This document shows positions 9,583-20,044 of a stretch of DNA of 64,000 nucleotides, piece by piece. The position numbers and the translations under genes were made by a program. The notes under the pieces were generated by a model. The model made no database searches and was not told where the DNA came from. It saw only the letters and a program-made list of their open reading frames with translations. Each line of letters starts with the position of its first letter. The first letter of the stretch is position 1. Source of the DNA: Ignavibacteriota bacterium (GTDB lineage: Bacteria; Bacteroidota; Ignavibacteria; Ignavibacteriales; Ignavibacteriaceae); the NCBI GenBank assembly GCA_013285425.1, contig CP053447.1:1618001-1682000 (forward strand). The letters are read 5' to 3'.

Positions 9583-10752
9583 TTATTCAAATGCTGAAAA
9601 ACCAGTAATATCTTCACCAATAATTAATGTATGCATTTCATGTGTTCCTTCATATGTTATCACTGATTCTAAATTAGCAGCGTGTCTCATTACAGGGTAT
9701 TCATCTAATATACCATTTGCTCCCAGAATTTGTCGAGATTCACGAGCAATATCAAGAGCAACTCTGCAATTATTTCTTTTTGCCATTGAAACCTGGGTAT
9801 GTTTTAATTGTCCTTTGTCCTTTAATCTGCCTAGTTGTAAATTCAATAATTGAGCTTTAGTAATCTCTGTAACCATCTGTACTAACTTAGCTTGCGTAAT
9901 CTGATATGAAGCGATAGGTTTACTGAATTGAATCCGTGATTTTGCATAGTTCAGTGCTGAATCGTAACATGTCATCATTGAACCAACCACTCCCCAAGCA
10001 ATACCATACCTTGCCTGATTTAAACACATTAATGCGTTTTTCAAACCCTCAGTTTTTGGGAGCAAATTAGATTCAGGTACAAAAACATTATCAAAAACAA
10101 GTTCTGATGTGATTGAAGCTCTCAATGAATGCTTACCTTTCATTTCTGGTGCTGAATAACCTTCCATTCCCTTTTCAACTAAAAATCCTTTAACGACACC
10201 ACCTAATTTAGCCCATACTACAGCAACATCGGCAATTGTACCGTTAGTGATCCACATCTTTGCACCATTAAGAATATACCCCCCATCTGTCTTTTCTGCT
10301 TTAGTAATCATTCCTCCTGGATTTGAACCATAATCTGGCTCGGTTAGACCAAAACAGCCTATTTTTGCTGCACTGGCTAACAATGGCAGCCATTTATTTC
10401 TTTGCTCCTCACTTCCAAATGAAAAGATGGGGTACATTACAAGTGCACTTTGTACAGAAGCAAAACTCCTTATTCCGCTATCTCCCCTTTCAAGTTCCTG
10501 CATGATTAATCCATAAGCGACATTATTTAATTCAGCACAACCATATTTTGAGGGTAATGTAGGTCCAAACAATCCCATTTCAGCCATCTTAGGAATCAAT
10601 TGTTCAGGAAATTTTGAATCTCTATTGTATTCTTCAATAATTGGAACCACCTGCTCTGTCACAAGATCCCTAACAGTATCTCTTATCAATAACTCCTCTT
10701 CTGATAAGAGAGAATCAATATTAAAATAGTCAACTCCTTTAAACGTATTCAT
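9583..10752 (-). CDS. Acyl-CoA dehydrogenase, glutaryl-CoA dehydrogenase-like
   Basis: FAD-dependent acyl-CoA dehydrogenase of 389 residues. The three-domain fold is evident, with [16 protein letters not shown] and WITNG in the FAD region. The catalytic base is predicted to be Glu368 in [10 protein letters not shown], at the position used by glutaryl-CoA dehydrogenases (YEGTHDIH in the human enzyme). The text [21 protein letters not shown] contains the Arg-Ser pair that binds the glutaryl carboxylate in that subgroup. The C-terminal ITGFSAF also fits GCDH. Likely reaction: glutaryl-CoA to crotonyl-CoA in Lys/Trp or aromatic breakdown, with electrons passed to ETF. An etfBA pair lies at 53689-55418. 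Confidence 0.88.
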   Translation of the reverse strand: MNTFKGVDYFNIDSLLSEEELLIRDTVRDLVTEQVVPIIEEYNRDSKFPEQLIPKMAEMGLFGPTLPSKYGCAELNNVAYGLIMQELERGDSGIRSFASVQSALVMYPIFSFGSEEQRNKWLPLLASAAKIGCFGLTEPDYGSNPGGMITKAEKTDGGYILNGAKMWITNGTIADVAVVWAKLGGVVKGFLVEKGMEGYSAPEMKGKHSLRASITSELVFDNVFVPESNLLPKTEGLKNALMCLNQARYGIAWGVVGSMMTCYDSALNYAKSRIQFSKPIASYQITQAKLVQMVTEITKAQLLNLQLGRLKDKGQLKHTQVSMAKRNNCRVALDIARESRQILGANGILDEYPVMRHAANLESVITYEGTHEMHTLIIGEDITGFSAFE

Positions 10753-11411
10753 CTTTACTTTCTGAATTTTTGTTTAGTAAAATTATTAAAAGGCTGGTAG
10801 AGAAACAATTATTTTACACCATTTGTGATTAACTCAAATCGAGGAATTCTTTCAGACAAATTGTTTTTAACTTAAAATTAAACCTGAAGAAATAAAATAT
10901 TTATACATTTTTAATTTGTTATTATCTCATCTCAACCTTACCAGTTCAATCAGAGAGGATTATCAATTCATTTAAATAAATCAATAAAATGTTTCTTTCA
11001 AAAGATCATAAATCTTTTTATTGTTAACTAGTTTCACTCCTTTCGAGGAGGAGATTAGAGAGATTTTTTTTGATATCTAAATGATTCTAAATACGGTGTT
11101 TAAGGCATTTTGCTGCTATTTCGATTTTTTATTGATTTCAGGAAATTTTCTGAAATAACATTTCTTTTATCTTAAACCTGATTTCAGAAGCCCTTTTATT
11201 ATTATGATTAGAATAATTACAGCAAAGATTGACAAATTAAGTGTCATTGATTTTATTGTTAATGATTTTTACTTCTCATTGTTTTTTGCTGCCATTCATT
11301 TAAGCATTTCTAAAAATTAAAACAACCAGTCCAGTCATTTCAATTTTTTAATGATCAAACTTAACCTTTTAGATTATTCTACGATTATTAGATAGACAAA
11401 AAAGGATTATT
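10753..11411. other. Divergent intergenic region
   Basis: 659 bp of very AT-rich sequence between the divergent acyl-CoA dehydrogenase and barrel-protein genes, so promoters for both should lie here. I see a small hairpin (CTCCT/AGGAG around a TTCG loop) near 11037-11050, about 20 nt before a T-run, and one weak candidate peptide on the minus strand (11167-11247). Nothing else is recognisable. Confidence 0.4.
11167..11247 (-). CDS. Possible 26-residue hydrophobic peptide
   Basis: ATG at 11247 opens a frame reading MTLNLSIFAVIILIIIIKG followed by LLKSGLR and a stop. It resembles the one-helix membrane peptides that accompany transporters or oxidases. There is no clear Shine-Dalgarno, and in AT-rich sequence Ile/Leu-rich frames arise by chance. 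I list it only as a candidate. Confidence 0.15.
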   Translation of the reverse strand: MTLNLSIFAVIILIIIIKGLLKSGLR

Positions 11412-12638
11412 ATGAAAAAAATATTAGTAATGCTGGTATTTGCTTTTTCAACAAATACTATAGCTCAAACTACAGATAAAAAGGACATAAATTTAGAATT
11501 TAAAGGATTTGTAAGAACTGATGCGTTTTTTGATTCCAGAAATACGATTAGTTTAAGAGAAGGTGCAATCTTATTGATGCCTGCTAATAAAAGTTTGGAT
11601 ATTTCGGGTGGAGATATTTACGATAGAAGTTCACTAACTGCTTTTGCATTTCACACAAGATTAGCTGGAAGTTTATCGGGACCTGAAGTATTTGGGGCAA
11701 AATCAAGTGCATACTTCGAAGGTGAATTTTTTGGAAACTCTGATTCAGATATTCATGGATTTCGACTTAGACATGGATTTACAACCTTAGACTGGGGAAC
11801 AACTTCAATTTTATTTGGTCAATTTTGGCATCCGCTTTTTAGTACCAATGTAATACCTTCATTTAATTTTGCTGTCCCCTTTATTCCTTTTTCAAGAAAC
11901 CCACAAATTAAATTTACACAAAAGTTTTCTGATGTTAGTTTAATTATTGCATTAATTACACAAAGAGATTTTTTAAGTATGGGACCTGACCCAATTACTG
12001 GTAAGTCATATAGAAGCGCATCTTTTATCCGTAATGCCGGTATCCCAACTATTGATGCTGTTCTTCAGTTTAAGCTATCTAATCTGTTTATTGGATTTGG
12101 TGGAGAGTATAAGATTCTACTTCCTCGATTAAAAGATTTAACCGGAAAAAAGACAGATGAAAAGATAAATAGCTTTACTTTAACTGCATTCGGAAAGCTT
12201 AACCTCGATGATTTCTTTTTTCAATCTCAGTTTGTCTATGGACAGAATCTTGCAGATATTACAATGTTAGGTGGATATGCAGCAAAAGCACTTGATTCAA
12301 CTTCTTATACAAATTCAAATACAATGTCTGTATGGGGAGAAATTGGATACGGAAAACCACTTTCATTTAACTTATTTGTCGGATATACAAAATATTTAGG
12401 AACAGATGATAATGTAACCGGTGACTATTTTTATATGGGTAATTTAACAAATGTTGATTATGTATATAGAATCGCACCAAATGTCCAATATACTTCGGGC
12501 AGTTATAAAATTGTAGCTGAAGTAGATTATACAACAGCAGGATTTGGCTTACTAAATAAGAATAATAAATCCGAAATATCTGATGTTAAAGCAATTTCAA
12601 ATGTCAGAGTCGCTCTCGCAACAATTTTTTATTTCTAA
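11412..12638 (+). CDS. Outer-membrane beta-barrel (porin-like) protein
   Basis: 408-residue exported protein with a signal peptide (MKKILVMLVFAFSTNTIAQ, cleavage likely after AQ). The rest is made of alternating-hydrophobicity strands with many Phe/Tyr and Gly turns, for example FKGFVRTDAFFDSRN and SILFGQFWHPLF. It ends in ALATIFYF, an aromatic C-terminus typical of outer-membrane barrels. The N-terminal text resembles DcaP/porin-like families that occur in Bacteroidota, but I cannot assign the substrate. It is a single gene with a long upstream region of its own. The acyl-CoA dehydrogenase is divergent. Confidence 0.75.
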   Translation: MKKILVMLVFAFSTNTIAQTTDKKDINLEFKGFVRTDAFFDSRNTISLREGAILLMPANKSLDISGGDIYDRSSLTAFAFHTRLAGSLSGPEVFGAKSSAYFEGEFFGNSDSDIHGFRLRHGFTTLDWGTTSILFGQFWHPLFSTNVIPSFNFAVPFIPFSRNPQIKFTQKFSDVSLIIALITQRDFLSMGPDPITGKSYRSASFIRNAGIPTIDAVLQFKLSNLFIGFGGEYKILLPRLKDLTGKKTDEKINSFTLTAFGKLNLDDFFFQSQFVYGQNLADITMLGGYAAKALDSTSYTNSNTMSVWGEIGYGKPLSFNLFVGYTKYLGTDDNVTGDYFYMGNLTNVDYVYRIAPNVQYTSGSYKIVAEVDYTTAGFGLLNKNNKSEISDVKAISNVRVALATIFYF

Positions 12639-12920
12639 CAACAGGTAATTAAAATGTTTATTTAAAAAATAAATGAGCCTGGAGTCCGTAAAATAATTTG
12701 TGTAAATGAGTTTAAGTGCTAAAGAATATTGTTTAATCTCTAAACAAAAATAATAGACAAGCAAGATGAAGCAATAATCTAATTTAATAGGGGCATCCTT
12801 ATCCATTTTTTAAGAGGAGTAACTGAAATTTAGAAATGCATTTTTTTCACAACATCACCAATGAAAAAATTATTGTCGTCAGGAATTTTTCTATCGGATT
12901 TTCAAATTGTGTGAGGTCTT

Positions 12921-13538
12921 TTATTTTAACTGTAATTCAATTTCTCTAATACTTTTTTCAATCTTCTCACGATTGATATTCTTTTGAACACCATATTCAT
13001 TCTGAGCAGAAACTGTAAAGAAGTGGTGCTTTGTTATAAAGTCAAGTGAAATTTTCAACCACTCAAGCTCATTTGTTTTTTTTATTCCTTTAATATCTAA
13101 TTCCTTACGCAGCAACTTACTTTTGATCTCCATATCAGGCATGCCCAGATGATGTAGATCAGCATCGCAGATAATTTCTTCTAATTTATTTTTAGGATTT
13201 TGAGGGCATTCTGTTGCTTTGATGCAATTAAGGACGATTTCAGTCTTTTCAACTGGATAAAACTCTTTATCTAAAAAGTCTTTTGCATATTCTGAGCTTT
13301 GCTCTTCGTGTCCATTACAACAATGGAAATAACCAGTATCATGGAACCACGCTGCAATAATGAGAATTACTTCATCACTTTCAGTTATGCCTTCCATCTT
13401 AGAAAGTTTCTTAACTGTCTCAACGACTTCAAGAGTGTGTACAATATTATGATAGAGGTCTTCTTGTGCTGACCTATTGCTATAAAGTTCCTTTACATAG
13501 ATTTCAACTTTATTTAATATGTTATTATCAGTAACCAT
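12921..13538 (-). CDS. HD-domain metal-dependent phosphohydrolase
   Basis: 205-residue cytoplasmic protein with the HD-superfamily metal ligands in order. These are a first His pair in YHNIVHTLEVV (near residue 29), the HD pair in AAWFHDTGYFH (near 67), a His in GHEEQS, and a distal Asp in CDADLHHLGMPD (near 125). This fits predicted HD phosphohydrolases acting on nucleotides or cyclic nucleotides. The substrate cannot be deduced. It is preceded and followed by short AT-rich gaps and is probably monocistronic. No partner domain (RelA/SpoT synthetase, GGDEF or similar) is fused to it. Confidence 0.8.
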   Translation of the reverse strand: MVTDNNILNKVEIYVKELYSNRSAQEDLYHNIVHTLEVVETVKKLSKMEGITESDEVILIIAAWFHDTGYFHCCNGHEEQSSEYAKDFLDKEFYPVEKTEIVLNCIKATECPQNPKNKLEEIICDADLHHLGMPDMEIKSKLLRKELDIKGIKKTNELEWLKISLDFITKHHFFTVSAQNEYGVQKNINREKIEKSIREIELQLK

Positions 13539-13732
13539 TTATCTTATTAACAAGACAATTAGATATAAATCATGATTTATTTTAATTCGATTTATTTGCG
13601 TCCAAAATTAGAACTTTAGAATACGTTAAATGGTGATAATTATCACAAAAAAAAGGTCAAGTGCTATGAGATGCCCAAGTGATATTTAGTAGAGTAAAAA
13701 AAAATTATTTTTGATTGGACTTTAGATTATAT

Positions 13733-13759
13733 CACGGGTGAATTTTTAGTTCACCCGTG
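13733..13759 (-). terminator. Hairpin downstream of maeB
   Basis: Perfect 10-bp inverted repeat (CACGGGTGAA / TTCACCCGTG) around a 7-nt loop, 16 bp beyond the maeB stop. There is no long T-run after it, so it may be a weak terminator or an mRNA 3'-end stabiliser. Confidence 0.55.
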
Positions 13760-13775
13760 CAAATTAAATAAGTCT

Positions 13776-16037
13776 TTACTTCTTCAAAGAGTTTTGATAA
13801 GCTTCAACAACAGCAATTGCGGTCATATTGTATATATCGTCAACGGATGCTCCGCGTTGTAAAACATGAACCGGTTTTTTCATTCCCATTAAGATAGGAC
13901 CAATTACTGTTGCCTGCCCAATTCTTGCCATAAGTTTATAAGCAATATTAGCTGAACTTAAATCAGGAAAGATCAACACATTCGCTCCGCCTTTAATATT
14001 GGTAAACGGAAAAGTTTTTTCCAGTATCTCGGGCACAACAGCAGTGTCTGCCTGCATTTCTCCATCAATAATCAATTCAGGCATTTTTGTTTTTACAATC
14101 TTGACTGCTTCTTTAACTTTATTTGATTCCGGATATGGTGCACTGCCAAAATTGCTGAAGGACAGCATGGCAATTTTGGGAACAACATCAAAAGCTTTAA
14201 CGGTTTCAGCAGCTGAGATAGCGATTTCTGCAAGCTGTTCAGAATCTGGATTTATATTTACAGTACAATCAGCAAAGAAGTATGTTTCTTTTTTAGCAAT
14301 AACAATATAGAGTCCTGATACTATCTTTAACCCTTCTTTAACTCCAATACATTGTAATGCAGGTCTAATAGTATTTGGATAACTAGTTGTATAACCGCTT
14401 ATCATAGCATCTGCTTCATCCAGTTCAACCATCATAGCACCATAATAATTTGTTTTTTTTATCAAGTTTTTGGCATCCCACAATGTTGCACCTCTTCTCT
14501 GACGCTTCCTAAAAAATGCTTCTGCATACACATCACATTTTTTGCAATCTTCCGGATCAATGATCTGAAATTCGTTTACATCATAGCCAATTCTTTCAAT
14601 CTCTTTTTTAATAAACTTTTCATTACCAAGTAAAACTGGCTTTGCTATTCCATCCTGAGCAACTGTATGAGCAGCTCTGATAATATTTTCTTCTTCTCCT
14701 TCTGGATATACTACTTTTTTAGGATACTTCTGTGATTTATGAATCATCACTCTTATTATCTCTTTTGATAATCCGAGTCTCTCTTTTAATTCTTCTTCAT
14801 ACTTAACCCAATCTACTTCTGTAATTTTTGCGACTCCTGTTTCGATTGCAGCTTTAGCTACAGCTGGAGCAACATACCATAAAACTCTCGGATCAAAAGG
14901 TTTTGGAATAATGTAATCTCTGCCAAACTCAAACTCTTCTCCTCCATAAGCTCTGATAACCATCTCCGGCACTTTTTCCTTTGCTAATTTAGAAAGAGCT
15001 AATGTAGCAGCTAATTTCATCTCATCATTAATCTGAGTAGCCCTTACATCTAATGCACCGCGGAAAATAAATGGAAATCCTAAAACATTATTTACCTGAT
15101 TTGGGAAATCGCTTCGTCCTGTAGCCATAATAAGATCCTGTCTTACAGACATTGCATCATCATAAGTAATTTCAGGATCAGGATTAGCCATAGCAAAAAT
15201 TATTGGATTTGGAGCCATTGTTTTAACCCAATCTTTTTGTACGACATTTCCTACCGAAAGTCCAATGAAAACATCCGCACCTTTAAATGCCTCTTCTAAA
15301 GAATCGTATCCTTTTTCCTGAGCAAATTCTTCTTTGTATTTATTTAGATCTTTCCTTCCTTTTGTAATACAGCCTTTTGAATCGAACATAAAAATGTTTT
15401 CTCTTTTAGCACCTGCCCTTACGTAGTGTTTACAACACGAAATAGCTGATGCCCCTGCGCCATTAACAACAATCCTAATCTTGTCCAATTTTTTCCCTGC
15501 AACTTCTACAGCATTTATCAATGCAGCACATGAAATAATAGCAGTTCCATGCTGATCATCATGAAAAACAGGAATATTCATCGTTGCTTTTAATGTTTCT
15601 TCAATTTCAAAACATTCCGGAGCTTTTATATCTTCCAGATTAATCCCGCCAAAGGTTGGTTCTAATATCTGTGTTACACGTATTATTTCTTTTGGATCGT
15701 GAGAGTTAACTTCAATATCAAACACATCGATATCAGCAAATCTTTTAAAGAGAACTCCCTTCCCTTCCATAACAGGTTTACCTGCTTCCGGGCCAATATC
15801 ACCTAATCCCAATACAGCAGTACCGTTTGAAAGTACAGCAACAAGATTACCTTTTGCTGTATATTTATATACTTCTTCAACGTTTTTATGAATCTCTCTG
15901 CAAGGCTCAGCTACACCTGGAGTATAAGCCATTGATAAATCTCTTGCTGTTAAGCAGGGCTTTGTTGGAACAACCTCAATCTTGCCCTTCCTATCAGAAC
16001 TGTGGTATTGAAGGGACTCTTCTTTTGTAAGTTTCAT
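13776..16037 (-). CDS. maeB: NADP-dependent malic enzyme with C-terminal phosphotransacetylase-like domain
   Basis: Oxidative decarboxylation of malate to pyruvate. The 753-residue protein has the MaeB two-domain layout. The malic enzyme part is about residues 1-420, with the substrate region [29 protein letters not shown], the metal-binding [10 protein letters not shown] and the dinucleotide-binding [12 protein letters not shown]. The Pta-like part is about 430-750, with [17 protein letters not shown] and [11 protein letters not shown]. In MaeB proteins that domain usually regulates by sensing acetyl-CoA and does not act as an enzyme. An SD-like GGAGA precedes the ATG. The gene is followed by a hairpin at 13733-13759. 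Confidence 0.96.
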   Translation of the reverse strand: MKLTKEESLQYHSSDRKGKIEVVPTKPCLTARDLSMAYTPGVAEPCREIHKNVEEVYKYTAKGNLVAVLSNGTAVLGLGDIGPEAGKPVMEGKGVLFKRFADIDVFDIEVNSHDPKEIIRVTQILEPTFGGINLEDIKAPECFEIEETLKATMNIPVFHDDQHGTAIISCAALINAVEVAGKKLDKIRIVVNGAGASAISCCKHYVRAGAKRENIFMFDSKGCITKGRKDLNKYKEEFAQEKGYDSLEEAFKGADVFIGLSVGNVVQKDWVKTMAPNPIIFAMANPDPEITYDDAMSVRQDLIMATGRSDFPNQVNNVLGFPFIFRGALDVRATQINDEMKLAATLALSKLAKEKVPEMVIRAYGGEEFEFGRDYIIPKPFDPRVLWYVAPAVAKAAIETGVAKITEVDWVKYEEELKERLGLSKEIIRVMIHKSQKYPKKVVYPEGEEENIIRAAHTVAQDGIAKPVLLGNEKFIKKEIERIGYDVNEFQIIDPEDCKKCDVYAEAFFRKRQRRGATLWDAKNLIKKTNYYGAMMVELDEADAMISGYTTSYPNTIRPALQCIGVKEGLKIVSGLYIVIAKKETYFFADCTVNINPDSEQLAEIAISAAETVKAFDVVPKIAMLSFSNFGSAPYPESNKVKEAVKIVKTKMPELIIDGEMQADTAVVPEILEKTFPFTNIKGGANVLIFPDLSSANIAYKLMARIGQATVIGPILMGMKKPVHVLQRGASVDDIYNMTAIAVVEAYQNSLKK

Positions 16038-16421
16038 TTATCTCTCCTGTCATATTTTGATAATTGATAATTAAAAATTTTAGATACAAAGGTCTGTAAA
16101 AATCCATTGTGAGTTAAGGTTGCATTCTCAGATGATACTGCATTAGTGTTAAAGAAATGATGAATAATTGATCTCAAAATTTCACCTGCAAACTTATGTT
16201 ATAAGGATATTTGTAAAACTTATGCTTACAAATATTTGTTAATTCAAAATTAGTGAAAAATTAAATTTTGTGCTCATCAATTTTTAAAAAAGATTAATTA
16301 TTTATTAGTTTAAGTATAGAATGTAATTATTAAGGACTTTGAGAATCTGTTTATTTAATAAAAAAGCGGCTCCGGTTGTTCCGGAACCGCTCATTTTATG
16401 GAGAGCGAGCTATTTCTGAAT
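16038..16421. other. Intergenic region between maeB and the DUF6600-like gene
   Basis: 384 bp, AT-rich. It contains the terminator at 16365-16391 near the DUF6600-like gene and presumably the maeB promoter on the minus strand. No other feature was found. Confidence 0.5.
16365..16391 (-). terminator. Rho-independent terminator of the DUF6600-like gene
   Basis: Inverted repeat AGCGG-C-TCCGG / CCGGA-A-CCGCT (11-bp arms, one mismatch, 5-nt loop). On the minus strand it is followed by TTTTTTATT, 30 bp after the stop at 16422. This is a classical intrinsic terminator. Confidence 0.85.
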
Positions 16422-17789
16422 TTATCTGCTTCTTGTTTTATTATTATTTACACTTTCTCTTGTATTATTTTTAGTCTCATTACGATTGCCTGATTCATTC
16501 TTTCTTACGTCAGTATCTCTGTTTGTATTCGAATTAACACGATTTCGATTTTCATTAACTCTGGTTTCAATCTTTTGTTCAACTTTTCTATCAGTGTTTT
16601 GTTTTATGACTTCAGTATTAGATCGTTTATTTTCTTTTCTTACTTCATTTTGATTGTTATTAACGGTTCTTTCTTCACGATTATTATCCTGATTTCTTTT
16701 TATTTGTTCATTACGGATAATCACATCGTTTCTTTTAGTCACTTCATTATTCCTATTTTCAATCTCAGAGAATCTTTTTTCAATTTTTTGTTTTTCCTGA
16801 AGTCTTTTTTCATCTTCAACACGATTCTTGTTTATATCATTTCTGGTTCTGTCAGTATTATTTCTGTTTACCTCTACCGTACGCTCTTTCTCTATCTTTC
16901 GGTTCTCTTCTACTTTTCTTTCATTGATTCTGTCAGTTGTTCTTTCCTTTCCTAATTCAATTCTTGACATCTCAAGAGAAGATTTTCTATCACTCTTTTC
17001 AATCTTTACATCCCTTAATCCATCTCTCGAAAGATCTCTTTCATCGGCAAAATAAGTTCTTATTTCTCTTTCTTTTGTATTTCCATTTCTTTGTCTGTTA
17101 AGTTCATTAGGATCTTTAACAGCAACCAGATTTCTCTTTTCAATTTTTCTTCCAACTTTTTCTCTTATTCTATCAAACTCAACTCCATTGTTTCTAACTC
17201 TTCCATCATAATAAGAGTAATTTGTTCTAACTTTTGTGCGGTTGTAAACCCTGTACTTATATTTTGGAGCAACATAATAATTGTAAACATTATTTTCACA
17301 GAATCTATTGTATTTTACATAATTCCAATGATTGTAAGGAACATAGTAATCGTAGGTATAATGAATACCAATATTTACATAAAATACTGCATAAGGTGAT
17401 AAAGGAGCCCATCCTACATAATCATCATCATATCTCCAATCAACCCAGGCAGGAGCCCATTCGTAATCAGGGATCCAAATCCATCCATAATAATCGTCAT
17501 AGTACCATCTTCCATAATGATAAACTATAAATCCAAATGGTTCGTAAGAATCCCAATACCATCCGTAATTTGTATAAACCCATTGACCATAATAATAAGG
17601 CGACCAGTTTTTTCTGATTATTGTAGGACGCCAGACCGGGGTTCCAAATCCAACATCGATCCAGGTTCCGTGTGTTCTAAGTGATGTGTAAAAATACCCA
17701 TCAACTCTTCTTGCATAATCAGTAGCAGCATTAGAATAGTTACTAATACCAAAGATTATGATTGCTGTAATTATGATTAACTTTTTCAT
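16422..17789 (-). CDS. Exported Tyr/Trp-rich protein (DUF6600-like) with long charged tail
   Basis: 455 residues. An N-terminal signal peptide (MKKLIIITAIIIFGISNYSNA) is followed at about 25-190 by a Tyr/Trp-rich domain with repeating units: GQWVYTNYGWYWDSYEPFGF, YGRWYYDDYYGWIWIPDYEW and DDDYVGWAPLSPYAVF. This is the pattern of DUF6600 proteins. From about 195 on, the protein is Arg/Asn/Glu/Lys-rich low-complexity sequence (for example RNETKNNTRESVNNNKTRSR), likely disordered or coiled-coil. It is a single gene with its own terminator. Function is unknown; an envelope or periplasmic role is inferred from the signal peptide. The antisense frames over its tail are artefacts of the biased codons. 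Confidence 0.8.
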   Translation of the reverse strand: MKKLIIITAIIIFGISNYSNAATDYARRVDGYFYTSLRTHGTWIDVGFGTPVWRPTIIRKNWSPYYYGQWVYTNYGWYWDSYEPFGFIVYHYGRWYYDDYYGWIWIPDYEWAPAWVDWRYDDDYVGWAPLSPYAVFYVNIGIHYTYDYYVPYNHWNYVKYNRFCENNVYNYYVAPKYKYRVYNRTKVRTNYSYYDGRVRNNGVEFDRIREKVGRKIEKRNLVAVKDPNELNRQRNGNTKEREIRTYFADERDLSRDGLRDVKIEKSDRKSSLEMSRIELGKERTTDRINERKVEENRKIEKERTVEVNRNNTDRTRNDINKNRVEDEKRLQEKQKIEKRFSEIENRNNEVTKRNDVIIRNEQIKRNQDNNREERTVNNNQNEVRKENKRSNTEVIKQNTDRKVEQKIETRVNENRNRVNSNTNRDTDVRKNESGNRNETKNNTRESVNNNKTRSR

Positions 17790-17922
17790 GACAATCTCCT
17801 TTCTGTCGATATTTATCAGCCAATCTTTATGCCATTTAAATAGTTTTAATTTGAAGCAGAAAAAAAGAAATGATTAAATGATTGTATAATTGAATGTACA
17901 GTTATGTATATGCCGCTTTTTT

Positions 17923-19059
17923 TTATCGTTTGATCTTGCGGTTTTTCCAGTTCAGGTTACCAAACATTCCCATAAATCCTGCTACAATAATATAAGGGAC
18001 CTGCAATAATTCAGTAATTAAAAAAGGTTTAAGTAAGGTTGAAACAAACAGTTTTTTCGAACCCTTTGTTATGATAAGATACTCAAATAACATTTTGAGC
18101 AAAATGGATAATCCTAAAGAAATAAAAAATACTTTTGAAAATAAAATTCCTAGAACAGGCTGCACAATCAATGATAGGTAAAAGAGAAAAATCAACACTA
18201 GTTTTATAATCAGAGCTTTATTATTATAAAAAAGTCCTTTACTTGCCCATCTTTTTCTTTGTGCATAAAAGTCGCTTACGGTCGGATTTGCATCAGTAGA
18301 GACCAAAGCCTTTTTATCATAAGCAAATTTAATTTTATACTTTGTATCATTAAAAATCTTCTGCATTAACAATTCATCATCACCTGAGGACAAACTCATC
18401 TGATAAACGAACCCGCCAACTTTATAAAAAACATTTCTCCTAAATGCAATATTTGCTGCATTACATATAGTTGGATTACCGGAACCGATTAATCCAGCCC
18501 CCGCAATTACAAGTCCGGCAAATTCTAATCTTTGCATATTGTTAAAAAGTGAACCATCTGATTGAAACTCAACCGGTCCTGAAATGAATGCTGTATTGTC
18601 ATCAAAATATTTTAACAAATTCCCTAACCATTCTTCTGAATGAAAGCAGTCAGCGTCAGTTGTAACGATAATCTCTCCTTTTGACTGTTCAATTCCAAAT
18701 CTTATTGCCCGCTTTTTATGAGCAGAAGCAGAATAATCATTTGGTACTGTAAATACTCTGACATTCTTTTGAAGTGTCAATGATTCCAAAATTTTTAGAG
18801 AATTATCTTCTGACAAATCATTTACAAAAAGTACTTCGTATTTATCGGCAGGATAATTCTGTTTGGTTAAATTCTTATAGGTTTGTGCAATATTTTTTTC
18901 TTCATTTCTAAAAGGAACAATAATTGAAATAAACTCATTTAATACTTTAACCGAAAGATTGCTCTCTAATTTGTTTAGACCAAATAATATTTTTAGAAGA
19001 AAATATATGTAGTGAAAAAGTAAAATAAGGATAAAAGAAACTACTAATAATTCAGTCAT
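17923..19059 (-). CDS. Membrane-anchored family 2 glycosyltransferase
   Basis: 378 residues. A hydrophobic N-terminal segment (about 1-25) is followed by a GT-A catalytic domain and hydrophobic helices near the C-terminus (about 280-355), the topology of processive or polyprenyl-sugar GT2 enzymes. Catalytic motifs visible: ISIIVPFRNEEKNI (nucleotide site), TTDADCFH (DxD metal motif), SSGDDELLMQ (general base region) and QRKRWASKG, matching Q/RxxRW. It follows the LPG-synthase-like gene with an 8-bp overlap at its start, so the two belong to one operon with the radical SAM gene. Substrate unknown; envelope glycolipid synthesis is plausible. Confidence 0.85.
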   Translation of the reverse strand: MTELLVVSFILILLFHYIYFLLKILFGLNKLESNLSVKVLNEFISIIVPFRNEEKNIAQTYKNLTKQNYPADKYEVLFVNDLSEDNSLKILESLTLQKNVRVFTVPNDYSASAHKKRAIRFGIEQSKGEIIVTTDADCFHSEEWLGNLLKYFDDNTAFISGPVEFQSDGSLFNNMQRLEFAGLVIAGAGLIGSGNPTICNAANIAFRRNVFYKVGGFVYQMSLSSGDDELLMQKIFNDTKYKIKFAYDKKALVSTDANPTVSDFYAQRKRWASKGLFYNNKALIIKLVLIFLFYLSLIVQPVLGILFSKVFFISLGLSILLKMLFEYLIITKGSKKLFVSTLLKPFLITELLQVPYIIVAGFMGMFGNLNWKNRKIKR

Positions 19060-20041
19060 TGTTTCTCTTTAATAGTAAAATCAAACCAAACAATGAAGGC
19101 AGCAACAAGTTGATTAAAAAAAGAAAAATAGATGCATTGAAACCGGTTGAAGCTGTGCCGCCAACTTGTTTAATAAAATAAACTGAAGCACCTTCACGAA
19201 TTCCTAATTCTCCAAATGAAACCGGTGGAATAATTGTTTTGGCAAACATAACAAGATTACCAGCCCAGATGTAATTAAGAAAATCATAATGACTTGAGAA
19301 AGCTGCTGCAAGAAATGCAAACTGAATTATAAAACAAGTATAAAGTAAGAAAGATACAAATATCATTTTAACTGCATATTTTTTATCGAGCAAATGGAAA
19401 AGTTTGATCTTTTCAAACAGCCATTTGAATTTTTTTGACTTACTTATTTTTCTGAACAGGAAATTATCCCAGAATTCTGCGCTAAAGATCATCAGCATTG
19501 CCAAATAAAACAGGATAAACACTGTTAAAAACAATGCGATAGTTATGTAGTAAGTTATATTATAATAATAGTGCAAATAAAGTATGCTTGATAATGAGCC
19601 GATAAATGCTACCATCATCAGAAGGAACAATTTATCCAGCAAGGTTGCTAAAGTTACAGCTAACAAAGATTTATCTTTATATGCTAATGCCCTTCCGATA
19701 TACTCTCCTGTTCTAGCTGGTGTAAAAACTCCGGCTGAAAAACCATAAAACAATGATAACCAGATTCTGGAGTTTTTGTTTTCTTGCAGAATTACATTTG
19801 ATGTTAGTTTCCATTTATAAAACTGAAACCAAATATTTAATATGCTTAATGCAAATGCGATTGATAATAGAACTATATCTGCGTTTTTAATTGCAGAGAT
19901 AATTTCGTTTAAGTTTACCGAGTTTATTAAATAATATAATAACCCTAAAGCAATTGCTGCTTTGGCAATAAGAATAATAACAGTTTTATATCGTTGTATA
20001 AAAATGTTTTTGTTGACAATATCTTTTACAACTTCAACCAA
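19052..20041 (-). CDS. Polytopic membrane protein, lysylphosphatidylglycerol synthase TM-region family (UPF0104)
   Basis: 329 residues with about 8-9 predicted membrane helices. The family's SLFYGFSAGVFTPARTGEYIGRA segment lies near residue 91, and the PVSFGELGIREGASVYF segment near 272. Both are typical of the UPF0104/AglD/MprF N-terminal flippase-like family. No catalytic lysyltransferase domain is attached, so it is not MprF itself. It is placed 3 bp after the radical SAM gene and overlaps the GT2 gene by 8 bp. Family members near glycosyltransferases are thought to move or attach lipid-linked groups. The exact role here is not known. Confidence 0.8.
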   Translation of the reverse strand: MVEVVKDIVNKNIFIQRYKTVIILIAKAAIALGLLYYLINSVNLNEIISAIKNADIVLLSIAFALSILNIWFQFYKWKLTSNVILQENKNSRIWLSLFYGFSAGVFTPARTGEYIGRALAYKDKSLLAVTLATLLDKLFLLMMVAFIGSLSSILYLHYYYNITYYITIALFLTVFILFYLAMLMIFSAEFWDNFLFRKISKSKKFKWLFEKIKLFHLLDKKYAVKMIFVSFLLYTCFIIQFAFLAAAFSSHYDFLNYIWAGNLVMFAKTIIPPVSFGELGIREGASVYFIKQVGGTASTGFNASIFLFLINLLLPSLFGLILLLKRNND

Positions 20042-20044
20042 TTT

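Noticed and set aside
11167..11247. 26-residue hydrophobic peptide as a firm gene
   Set aside because: No Shine-Dalgarno, and AT-rich sequence readily gives Ile/Leu-rich frames by chance. Kept only as a low-confidence entry.
12597..12806. 69-residue minus-strand frame after the barrel gene
   Set aside because: It overlaps the barrel gene's end, has no Shine-Dalgarno and no recognisable fold.
16575..17530. Several plus-strand frames of 75-126 residues opposite the DUF6600-like gene
   Set aside because: They mirror the low-complexity tail and Tyr-rich repeats of the real gene, are rich in Phe/Ser/Ile, and lack ribosome sites.
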